A DNA stretch of 29,727 bases from UBA935 sp031555615 (GTDB lineage Bacteria > Bacillota > Clostridia > Lachnospirales > Lachnospiraceae). The position numbers were made by a program, and so were the translations under genes. This document shows positions 15,985 through 23,588 of this stretch, piece by piece (positions within the stretch are counted from its first letter, which is position 1; every line of letters starts with the position of its first letter). The DNA lies in NCBI GenBank assembly GCA_031555615.1, contig JAVBUF010000060.1, positions 1 through 29,727 on the forward strand, written 5' to 3'. The notes under the pieces are model-generated. The model was given only the letters and a program-made list of their open reading frames with translations. It did no database searches and was not told where the DNA came from.

Positions 15985-17304
15985 TTATATTTTATTAAAA
16001 GGCTCCTTATAGCAAGCCCCGCGCCCTAATTCTTCTTCAATCCTTAACAGCCGGTTATATTTGGCCACCCGGTCGCTTCGGCAGGGTGCACCGGTTTTAA
16101 TCTGGCCGGCATTTACCGCTACCGCCAGATCAGCAATAAACGTATCCTCTGTTTCGCCGGAACGATGCGAAATAACTGCTTTATAGGCATTTTTATGGGC
16201 CAGATCAATTGCTTCCATAGCTTCTGATACCGTACCGATCTGATTTACCTTGACCAAAATAGCATTAGCCGTTTTCAGCTTGATGCCGGCATCCAGCCGT
16301 TTGGTATTAGTGACAAACAAATCATCACCCACAAGCTGGATTTTGTCACCCAGCCGTACTGTCAGTTCCTTCCAGCCATCCCAGTCATCCTCTGCCAGAC
16401 CGTCTTCAATAGACACAATCGGAAAACGGCCGATGAGCTCTTCGTAGTAAGCAATCATCGCCTGAGTGTCTCGAATGACCTCCTGTCCGGTCAGTTTACT
16501 TTCCCCGGGAAAATGGTACTTTCTGGTTTCCTCATTGTACAGTTCACTGGAAGCCACATCCAAGGCAATCTTAATATCCTGCCCCGGCACATACTTACTG
16601 GTCTCAATAGCTTCCACGATCAATTCCAGAACCGCGGCGGCGTCCGGCAGATCCGGCGCGAAACCACCCTCGTCGCCCACCCCGGTAGACAATCCCCGGT
16701 GCTCCAGGATTTTTTTTAAGTTATGGTAAATTTCGGCACATATCCGCAAACCATCCGCGAAATTTTCGGCCTGCACCGGCATAATCATAAATTCCTGAAA
16801 ATCCACCGTATTGGTGGCATGCTTCCCGCCATTAAGGATATTCATCATGGGTACCGGCATCTGTCTGGTATAAACACCACCTAAATATTGATATAAGGGA
16901 ATATAGAGTGCTTCTGCCGCTGCCCTTGCCACTGCCATGGAGACTGCAAGAGTCGCATTAGCCCCTAGATTCCCTTTGTTGTCCGTGCCATCCTGCGCAA
17001 TCAGGAGACGGTCAATTTCGATTTGATTTAAGCCATTTTTTCCGGCAATGGCCTCTCTGATCTTGGTGTTAATATTTTCTACCGCTTTTCTGACACCCAG
17101 ACCAAAATACCTGGTTTCACCGTCACGAAGCTCTACTGCTTCAAATTTTCCGGTACTGGCACCGGAGGGTACCGCAGCCATGCCGAAATACCGTTTTCCG
17201 GTTATCACATCAGTCAGTATCACTTCCGCTTCCACAGTGGGATTGCCGCGGGAATCCAGTATTTCTCTCCCGTGAACCTGTGTAATCTGCATATACTTAT
17301 TCAT
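15985..17304 (-). CDS. eno: Enolase
   Basis: Enolase converts 2-phosphoglycerate to phosphoenolpyruvate in glycolysis; it is cytoplasmic and magnesium-dependent. The protein has 439 residues from the ATG at 17304, which follows GGAGGT by 7 bases; a TTG five codons earlier lies in the ribosome binding site and is rejected. Motifs are all present: REILDSRGNPTVEAEV near the N-terminus, SGASTGKFEAVELRDG, GVGDEGGFAP with the catalytic Glu, SIEDGLAEDD, the LVKVNQIGT lysine and the SHRSGETED signature. Its partner GpmI, which makes 2-phosphoglycerate, is encoded about 10 kb away rather than adjacent. It appears to be transcribed alone, with a modest promoter at 17344-17373. Confidence 0.98.
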   Translation of the reverse strand: MNKYMQITQVHGREILDSRGNPTVEAEVILTDVITGKRYFGMAAVPSGASTGKFEAVELRDGETRYFGLGVRKAVENINTKIREAIAGKNGLNQIEIDRLLIAQDGTDNKGNLGANATLAVSMAVARAAAEALYIPLYQYLGGVYTRQMPVPMMNILNGGKHATNTVDFQEFMIMPVQAENFADGLRICAEIYHNLKKILEHRGLSTGVGDEGGFAPDLPDAAAVLELIVEAIETSKYVPGQDIKIALDVASSELYNEETRKYHFPGESKLTGQEVIRDTQAMIAYYEELIGRFPIVSIEDGLAEDDWDGWKELTVRLGDKIQLVGDDLFVTNTKRLDAGIKLKTANAILVKVNQIGTVSEAMEAIDLAHKNAYKAVISHRSGETEDTFIADLAVAVNAGQIKTGAPCRSDRVAKYNRLLRIEEELGRGACYKEPFNKI

Positions 17305-17343
17305 CTTGTCAACCTCCAATTATTTGTTTCGTAAGTACTATAA

Positions 17344-17373
17344 TATATACCTAATAATTGAAGTATTTCCCAA
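17344..17373 (-). promoter_or_regulatory. Possible promoter of eno
   Basis: On the minus strand TTGGGA (17368-17373) lies 18 bases before TATATA (17344-17349). The region is AT-rich, so other -10 choices such as TATAGT slightly downstream are possible. Confidence 0.45.
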
Positions 17374-17390
17374 AATGAAGTAAATATGAT

Positions 17391-19316
17391 TTATTTTGAA
17401 GGAATATTGAAATGTTCTATAAAGGCAACGAACTCTTCTTCAGGTAAAGGCCTGGCAAAAAAATAACCCTGCAGATAATCAATCCCCATATTCTCCAGAT
17501 ACTCTTTCTGGGCCCGGGTCTCAATGCCTTCGGCAACAATTTTCATATTCATCCGCTTTACCATCGCAATAGCACTGCTCAAAACGATTTTCCCCTTATC
17601 CTGCTTCGTTGCCATATCAATCATAGATTTATCCAGCTTAATCATATCCAAAGGCAAATCCATCAGGGAATCAATATTGGAATACCCGGTTCCGAAATCA
17701 TCCAGGGAAAAACGGATTCCACGTTCATAGAGCTCCTGCATATTTTCCCGCAGACGTCTAGGGGAGTTCACCGCCGCCGTTTCGGTTACTTCCAGATTAA
17801 TACGACTGCTGTCGATCCCATAAGTCCGCATCATATCCGATAATCTGTCTGCAAAATTTTCCTGCATGCATTGAACCATGGAAAGATTGATTTCAATGTA
17901 TTGAATGCCCTTTTTCAGCAAATCATTTTTTTGAATAAATGAAAAAACTTTTCTAAAAATAATATCTCCAACCGGCAAGATCAAACCGCTCTTTTCCGCT
18001 ATCGGAATAAACTCTGCCGGCGAAATCATGCCCAGTTCCGGATCCTGTAAACGCACCAATGCTTCGGCTGTAGCGATATTTTTCTCATTAACGGAATAAA
18101 TAGGCTGATAATACATCTCAAAGCTTTCTGTTTCGATAGCCCGGCGAATAGCTCCTTCTATTTCAACTCTTCGCTGTACGAACTGCATATACACTGCTCT
18201 GGCATATAATATCCACTTATGACTGGAATCCAGAGCCCGCAAATAATCCGCATAGGAATCTATGGTTTCCAGGTCAGCCGCATCCTCAGGCAGACGAATT
18301 TCAATACTTCTTATGGTAATATCCGTTTCTCCGCTTCCATAATGCCACTTTTCCATAAAACGTTCATCCAGAGAATTCATAATGTCCCGGATTTTCTTTT
18401 CATCATCGCACCGCAGCATAATGCCGAATATTTCACTTCCCATGAAGTAGGCATTTCCCGGAAACCGTTGTTCCAGGTAAGCCGCAATTTCTTTCAAAAT
18501 ATAGTTGGTAGACTCAATACCCATAATCTGTTTCAAAACCGCCACATCTTCCACATATATTAAGATCAGATGATTCTTAGGGTTGAAACGGGCATTTAAG
18601 CTGAAGTTCTTCCTAAAACACAGGGCATTAAACAAACCGGTTACGGTATCCAAATATTCTTCCGGCTTCTGAATATTCATATAAATCACTAAAACAGCAA
18701 GGGCTACCCCAAAATAAACCGCCAGCTGGCTGGGAAAGAACATTTGAAAGACACTGGGAATACAAACCATCATAACACAGACACACAAGGCTATCTGCAT
18801 CCTTATCGGTAACACCTCTCTTAATGCTGCACAATAAGCGGCTACATAAACCACATAGATCATAATCAGTATGTATATTACAAATTGATAGCTGCCCCGA
18901 TGATAGGTTCCGGCACTGTCATAATAAAACAACGCTCCGGTGACGGGATTGGTCAGCAGGATCACAAACTGCAGCACCATTGGCGTAACCATGCCTATTT
19001 TGGTCAGGCCTCCCACTTCACTGATGGTATGTTCCGTTATGGCCAATACATACAACGCAAAAACAAAGGTTACCAGCCCTTGCAGTGAATAATAAAGATA
19101 ACTGGTGGCATATCCCACCCACAACGGTGTATTGCGGTAATTCATGATTCCCCATGCGTCAGCAATATCGATGATGGCACCGCACAGTGAAAGACATACC
19201 AGAACGGTATATAAATTATTCTGAATGCTTCGCATTTTTTTCTTAGCCACATGAGTAACTAAAATTATATTCAGCAAAATAATCGCACATATATTATACG
19301 CAAAATTGTATGCCAT
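17391..19316 (-). CDS. Membrane-anchored degenerate GGDEF-EAL protein (c-di-GMP phosphodiesterase)
   Basis: The protein has 641 residues from the ATG at 19316, which follows AAGGAGA by 5 bases; the longer frame has no such site. The first ~215 residues contain about seven membrane helices, a likely sensory module. The GGDEF-like domain (~222-370) has GSEIF (residues 293-297) where GGDEF should be, so cyclase activity is unlikely. The EAL domain (~385-635) keeps the catalytic set: EAL at 418-420, EINLS, EVTET, SLDDFGTGYSN, the Lys in IKLDKSM, VAEGIET and LQGYFFARPL. It should therefore hydrolyse c-di-GMP, affecting motility or adhesion. It is downstream of a GT-C glycosyltransferase gene but has its own promoter at 19361-19389. 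Confidence 0.93.
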   Translation of the reverse strand: MAYNFAYNICAIILLNIILVTHVAKKKMRSIQNNLYTVLVCLSLCGAIIDIADAWGIMNYRNTPLWVGYATSYLYYSLQGLVTFVFALYVLAITEHTISEVGGLTKIGMVTPMVLQFVILLTNPVTGALFYYDSAGTYHRGSYQFVIYILIMIYVVYVAAYCAALREVLPIRMQIALCVCVMMVCIPSVFQMFFPSQLAVYFGVALAVLVIYMNIQKPEEYLDTVTGLFNALCFRKNFSLNARFNPKNHLILIYVEDVAVLKQIMGIESTNYILKEIAAYLEQRFPGNAYFMGSEIFGIMLRCDDEKKIRDIMNSLDERFMEKWHYGSGETDITIRSIEIRLPEDAADLETIDSYADYLRALDSSHKWILYARAVYMQFVQRRVEIEGAIRRAIETESFEMYYQPIYSVNEKNIATAEALVRLQDPELGMISPAEFIPIAEKSGLILPVGDIIFRKVFSFIQKNDLLKKGIQYIEINLSMVQCMQENFADRLSDMMRTYGIDSSRINLEVTETAAVNSPRRLRENMQELYERGIRFSLDDFGTGYSNIDSLMDLPLDMIKLDKSMIDMATKQDKGKIVLSSAIAMVKRMNMKIVAEGIETRAQKEYLENMGIDYLQGYFFARPLPEEEFVAFIEHFNIPSK

Positions 19317-19360
19317 ACCATCTCTCCTTGAGATTTTTTTCTGTATCCCATTACAATTAC

Positions 19361-19389
19361 AGAATATCACTTTATTAACAAAATAACAA
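19361..19389 (-). promoter_or_regulatory. Promoter of the EAL gene
   Basis: TTGTTA (19384-19389) and TATTCT (19361-19366) on the minus strand are 17 bases apart, in the gap between the upstream glycosyltransferase stop (19411) and the EAL start (19316). Confidence 0.55.
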
Positions 19390-19410
19390 TGAAAATAATG
19401 ATTATCGCCA

Positions 19411-20568
19411 TCACATAACTTGCTTCCAAAGATAATATGCTGACATATATACTGTGAATAATGAGGTACATATCCAAAAAACCGGCAGCTTCCATTTGGG
19501 ATGTTCGGTCAGCCATTCCCCGGCAATCATAAACATCGGAACTGCACAAGCCATATACCTTCCGGCACTAAGCAGCCAGGTGGCCGAATAGACACAGATC
19601 AAATACGCTGCATAATAAATACTAACGGAGATTCTTTGCTTTTTAATCCCATAAAGCAAAGATAGGATACCCCCCCCAAAAAGTATCAGTTCCGGAATCC
19701 ACAATGACATACTGATAGACTGATATCTGGTGGCAACGGCATTTTCCCATATATATTTTACGGTTTGCGGCAAAAATCCAAATCCCTGGTTCCAATGTTC
19801 CTTTTGATAAATACTGAACTGAAACGGATTGCCGCTGACTTTTATATTGATTCCCAGATAAATCCATATACTCACCATGGTACCGATACTTACCGCCGCA
19901 GCACCAGCCAATCCTTTACGCAATTGCCCGTAACACTTTTCCCGCATCATTTTGATCGGCTTGTATGCTGCGAAGATTTCTGCCAATGCCGGTAAAATCA
20001 GCAAAATACCCTGCAGTCTGGTAAGCCCCGAAAGACAGATGAAAATACTCGCCGCCAGCCAATTTTGCTTTTTTAAATAATACAGTGCCCCCATGGATAC
20101 CAAAAAGAAAAGAGATTCTGTCATAACCCCCCCAAAGAAAAACGCAAAAGGGAAAATACTGATCAAAATAAGTGCATTCTGCGCCGCGGCAGCGCCATGT
20201 TCTTCTTCCATCCACAGGTATAGATAACAGCACCCGCCCCCATATGCTGCCGTTGAAATCAAAAACCCGCATAATGCCAGATTCGGTATGACCATATGCA
20301 ATATTTTCATAAAAAATGGATATAAGGGGAAAAAAACCAGCATCAGGTGTTTTCCGTTCTCAATCGCCCCGGCATATCCGTTGGCGGCAATGTTAAGATA
20401 ATGGGCTGCATCCCAACGAATCCAGCCCTCCAGAAACTCCGCAAGTCCGAATTGCGCTCCATATTCACCAAAGATGAGCATGATACAAAAGCTCAAAAAA
20501 TATACGGCAATCCGGAAGGCTATGGCGATACCAAATATTTTAAACAATTTGAATGTTTTAGGACTCAT
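19411..20568 (-). CDS. PIG-V/Gpi18-like GT-C glycosyltransferase
   Basis: This polytopic membrane protein of 385 residues has about ten helices. The ATG at 20568 is preferred because AAGGAGA lies upstream; the 19 extra residues of the longer frame are not hydrophobic and lack a site. After the first helix, the loop carries RWDAAHYLNIAANGY (residues 51-65), the motif of the PIG-V/Gpi18 family of mannosyltransferases, including the catalytic Asp expected in a GT-C first loop. These enzymes transfer a sugar from a polyprenyl-phosphate donor on the outer face of the membrane. Sugar and acceptor are unknown here. It is divergent from a PMT-type glycosyltransferase, sharing a palindromic promoter region, which suggests joint control. 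Confidence 0.85.
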   Translation of the reverse strand: MSPKTFKLFKIFGIAIAFRIAVYFLSFCIMLIFGEYGAQFGLAEFLEGWIRWDAAHYLNIAANGYAGAIENGKHLMLVFFPLYPFFMKILHMVIPNLALCGFLISTAAYGGGCCYLYLWMEEEHGAAAAQNALILISIFPFAFFFGGVMTESLFFLVSMGALYYLKKQNWLAASIFICLSGLTRLQGILLILPALAEIFAAYKPIKMMREKCYGQLRKGLAGAAAVSIGTMVSIWIYLGINIKVSGNPFQFSIYQKEHWNQGFGFLPQTVKYIWENAVATRYQSISMSLWIPELILFGGGILSLLYGIKKQRISVSIYYAAYLICVYSATWLLSAGRYMACAVPMFMIAGEWLTEHPKWKLPVFWICTSLFTVYMSAYYLWKQVM

Positions 20569-20593
20569 TACAGTTTTTCTCCTTACATTTTTA

Positions 20594-20622
20594 TTGCCAA
20601 ATTTTTCACAAATTGATATACT
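20594..20622 (+). promoter_or_regulatory. Promoter of the PMT-type glycosyltransferase
   Basis: TTGCCA (20594-20599) and TATACT (20617-20622) are separated by 17 bases. The predicted transcription start, near 20629, precedes the AGGAGG ribosome binding site at 20632-20637 by only a few bases, giving a very short leader. Confidence 0.7.
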
Positions 20623-20630
20623 CAATTTGT
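20608..20630. promoter_or_regulatory. Palindrome overlapping divergent -10 boxes (candidate operator)
   Basis: ACAAATTGA (20608-20616) and TCAATTTGT (20622-20630) form a perfect 9-bp inverted repeat around TATAC. The plus-strand -10 box TATACT falls in the centre. On the minus strand TATATC (20615-20620), 18 bases from TTCAAA (20639-20644), would be the -10 box for the opposite gene. A dimeric regulator bound here would block both promoters. Confidence 0.6.
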
Positions 20631-20649
20631 CAGGAGGCTTTGAAAAACT

Positions 20650-22290
20650 TTGAAACGAATTGATTATGCCGTTCTCGGTCTCATTACTTTATTATTTACC
20701 ATACTGGTTTTCTTTCGCATCGGCAATTCTTATGCGCCGGAAAGTTTTTATACTGCCACCAGTGAAAACCGGGATATTGTTCTGGATCTGGGACAAAACA
20801 CCAATATCAGCCACATCTCCATCTTTCTGGGGCATTTGAATACCCGTTCCTTCTCCATTTCAGCTTATAATGTCGATAATTCCATGTGGGAAATCGTTAA
20901 CGGCGAAGGCAAGGCCGAATCAGTTTTTGCCTGGAATGACATCGATATTTCCTATAACCTGCGCTATTTAGGCCTTGTGGCCATGGACGATGAAGCGGTC
21001 CTCAACGAACTGGTCATCATTACTACTGACGGCTATCCGATAATTCCGGTAAATGCTTCCGACTACCCGGAATTATTTGATGAGCAGAATACTTTTTCGC
21101 CACCCAAAACTTATCTCTCCGGAACCATGTTCGATGAGGTTTATCATGGGCGGACTGCCTATGAATTCATTCACGGACTGACAACTTATGAAACTACCCA
21201 CCCCCCCCTGGGCAAAACCATCATCTCCCTGGGCATCCGGCTGTTCGGCATGAATCCCTTTGGCTGGCGGCTGATTCCGGCTTTATTCGGTATCCTCATG
21301 ATTCCGCTGATTTATCTGTTTGGAAAAGCACTGTTTAAAAATACTTTGGCCGCCGCCGGAGTTACCTTACTGCTGGCTGTGGATTGTATGCACTATACCC
21401 TTTCCCGGATCGCCACCATTGACATTATTGCGGCTTTCTTTATTTTGCTCATGTATGCTCTGCTCTATCTTTTTTTCTTAAAAGATGGGGGTATGCTGCC
21501 GGGAAATAAATATCTTCCTTTGGGTCTTTGCGGTATTACTATGGGGCTGGCCATTGCTACCAAATGGACTGGGATCTATGCCGGTTTGGGCTTGGGAGTA
21601 CTCTTCTTCTGGTATTTGGTCACGCATTTTTCCAAAGAGGTTCCCCGGTTGGTTGGCTTCTGCCTGATCTTCTTCGTGATTCTTCCTGTAGGTATCTATA
21701 TCCTCTCCTACCTGCCCTTTGTGGGCAATCCGCCGCAGAATAATCTCTTCCTGACTGTATTTGAAAATCTGAAATATATGTTTTCCTATCATTCGGAGCT
21801 GGAAGCAACTCATTACTACAGTTCGCCCTTCTACGAATGGCCCTATATCAATATGCCTCTTTTGTATGCTACGGATATGGTCAGCGACACGCTGGTCAGC
21901 TCAGTCAGTTGTATGGGCAACCCGGCTATCTGGTGGTTTGGCATCCCCTGCATCCTTTTGGCCATGGTAATGTGGCTGATAAAAGGCGATAAAAAAGCCG
22001 GATTTTTGGTAATTTCCTATCTGGCCCAGTATCTCCCCTGGTTTTTTATCGGACGAATTACCTTTATTTATCACTACTTTCCGGCTTCTCTGTTTATGAT
22101 ATTAATCATCGGATATACCTTAGACCGCCTGGCTCACTTAAGACCCTGGTGCAACAAAATAGTCTATGGTTATCTGCTTCTTGCGGTGGTCACATTTATC
22201 TTCTTTTTCCCTGTGGTGTCCGGAATTCCTGCTGATCGGGATTATGAATTTAAGCTGCGCCTGCTACGGGAGTGGATTCTGGTTTTGTAG
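20650..22290 (+). CDS. PMT-family (GT39) glycosyltransferase with extracytoplasmic beta-domain insert
   Basis: This GT-C enzyme of 546 residues transfers a sugar from a lipid-phosphate carrier to an acceptor outside the membrane. The start is TTG with AGGAGG 12 bases upstream, longer than usual, but no better in-frame start exists. After helix 1 (~6-24) an extracytoplasmic beta-rich region (~30-130) resembles a discoidin/F5-8C-like sandwich. Then comes the PMT catalytic loop with Asp162-Glu163 in FDEVYHGR and THPPLGK (183-189), about nine more helices, and the late PMT motif IYHYFPASLF. Such enzymes can be protein O-mannosyltransferases or act on envelope polymers. The last 27 bases overlap the end of the convergent glycosyltransferase gene. 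Confidence 0.88.
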   Translation: MKRIDYAVLGLITLLFTILVFFRIGNSYAPESFYTATSENRDIVLDLGQNTNISHISIFLGHLNTRSFSISAYNVDNSMWEIVNGEGKAESVFAWNDIDISYNLRYLGLVAMDDEAVLNELVIITTDGYPIIPVNASDYPELFDEQNTFSPPKTYLSGTMFDEVYHGRTAYEFIHGLTTYETTHPPLGKTIISLGIRLFGMNPFGWRLIPALFGILMIPLIYLFGKALFKNTLAAAGVTLLLAVDCMHYTLSRIATIDIIAAFFILLMYALLYLFFLKDGGMLPGNKYLPLGLCGITMGLAIATKWTGIYAGLGLGVLFFWYLVTHFSKEVPRLVGFCLIFFVILPVGIYILSYLPFVGNPPQNNLFLTVFENLKYMFSYHSELEATHYYSSPFYEWPYINMPLLYATDMVSDTLVSSVSCMGNPAIWWFGIPCILLAMVMWLIKGDKKAGFLVISYLAQYLPWFFIGRITFIYHYFPASLFMILIIGYTLDRLAHLRPWCNKIVYGYLLLAVVTFIFFFPVVSGIPADRDYEFKLRLLREWILVL

Positions 22291-23493
22291 GTTGACCTGC
22301 TTATACAGATCCAGTCCCACCGCTGCTATCAGCCCCATCTGCAGCAGGGCGTGATAAATCAGCGGAAGACCTTCTTTTCCGAATAAGAATGGCATATAGG
22401 AAATTAGCGAGCTCATGAGCAGACCAATGGCAATAGGTGCCTTGCGAGGGCGAAGGACTCCATAGATAACCGCCACCACATCGATCAGCATGCCATATCG
22501 CTCATGCATATAAGGCAAACAATATAAAACCAGACAGAGACTGAACAGGGCTGTGGTGATCATCATCTCACCATTCATCCTGCTCTTTTTTCCATACAGA
22601 TAATAAGCAAGAAATCCCAATAACAGAAGGGTGACAAAGATTCCCGCCTGGCCCAGTTCCGGTATATAATATTCGCTCAGATAGGTTTGCCCGAAAAACG
22701 TATATATATTGGGGTAGTTCAATGTCAGCCAGGGGTAATAATCGGTTTGCTCAAAATAAACACCGATAGAATTCCAGATATCCCTGCCCATGATAATACT
22801 CGGTAAGGTCAGCAGCAGATAGGGAAGGGGGATGATCAAAAAGTCCTTTAACTGAACCCCCGCTCCTTTTTTTCCATTCCGGTTAAGCGGACAGAGCCAC
22901 ATAATGACGTAAAAGGGCAGGATAAAAAGCGCCTGCAATTTGAAAGCAAAGCCCAACGCCGTCAGGAAAAGTGCCTTGCCGCCATCGCCTTTACAAAGAA
23001 AATATATCCCAAATAATAAGAAAGACGTATAAATAATATCACATTGACACCAGTAGGAACCGTTTAAAATCACTGTCGGTGCCAGCAGCAGAGCACCCAT
23101 TCCCCCGATTGACTTACGCACACTTCCGGTTAATTCATTAATAATCAGAAAGACTGCCGCTGCCGCTACATAATCAAACAATACCGAAACTCCTTTTAAC
23201 AGGTAAAGAGGATCCGCATTGACATAAGACAGCAGGCTCATGATGATCATATAAGCCGAAGAGTAATTGGATATTTCCTTACCCAACGACGCCCAACCGC
23301 CTAACCGCCTGATTTCTTCCATCCACGGCTCCAGAAAGCCGGAATAATCACCGGATATACTGGGGAATAACGAAAGCCGTATTTCCAGGGAGATGAGCAA
23401 TAAACAGATCACAAACAACACATCCAGAAAGTGCCATTGTCCTTTTCCGATTTTCTTTTCTGCTTTTAAAATTTTGTCTACTGTTCGTTCCAT
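22264..23493 (-). CDS. Gpi18-like/GT-C membrane glycosyltransferase
   Basis: This 409-residue polytopic protein has about ten membrane helices after a short basic N-terminus. The first extracytoplasmic loop has GDYSGFLEPWMEEIRR (residues 48-63), with an Asp placed as in GT-C enzymes, and a later SYWCQCDIIYTSFLLFGIYFLCKG, resembling the (W)GQ(C/V)D motif of COG5542-type mannosyltransferases. That call is from motif memory; another GT-C subfamily is possible. The substrate is probably a polyprenyl-phosphate sugar. GGAGA precedes the ATG. It converges with the PMT gene, overlapping it by 27 bases, and its promoter seems to lie within the terminator of the ABC operon upstream. Confidence 0.8.
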   Translation of the reverse strand: MERTVDKILKAEKKIGKGQWHFLDVLFVICLLLISLEIRLSLFPSISGDYSGFLEPWMEEIRRLGGWASLGKEISNYSSAYMIIMSLLSYVNADPLYLLKGVSVLFDYVAAAAVFLIINELTGSVRKSIGGMGALLLAPTVILNGSYWCQCDIIYTSFLLFGIYFLCKGDGGKALFLTALGFAFKLQALFILPFYVIMWLCPLNRNGKKGAGVQLKDFLIIPLPYLLLTLPSIIMGRDIWNSIGVYFEQTDYYPWLTLNYPNIYTFFGQTYLSEYYIPELGQAGIFVTLLLLGFLAYYLYGKKSRMNGEMMITTALFSLCLVLYCLPYMHERYGMLIDVVAVIYGVLRPRKAPIAIGLLMSSLISYMPFLFGKEGLPLIYHALLQMGLIAAVGLDLYKQVNLQNQNPLP

Positions 23494-23524
23494 GTCTTCT
23501 CCATTTTATTATGCCTTAGATTAC

Positions 23525-23554
23525 AGTATAACAAAAAACCCACTTCTTTGTGAA
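23525..23554 (-). promoter_or_regulatory. Promoter of the Gpi18-like gene, overlapping a terminator
   Basis: TTCACA (23549-23554) and TATACT (23525-23530) on the minus strand are separated by 18 bases. The -35 box lies in the loop and stem of the intrinsic terminator at 23534-23564. Confidence 0.5.
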
Positions 23555-23564
23555 GTGGGTTTTT
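23534..23564 (-). terminator. Intrinsic terminator of the GntR-ABC operon
   Basis: Thirteen-base arms AAAAACCCACTTC (23534-23546) and GAAGTGGGTTTTT (23552-23564) pair perfectly around a 5-base loop, followed on the minus strand by a T-run. It lies 24 bases after the permease stop. Its symmetry would also stop plus-strand transcription. Confidence 0.9.
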
Positions 23565-23588
23565 ACTTTAGATTTATCGTGATCAATT

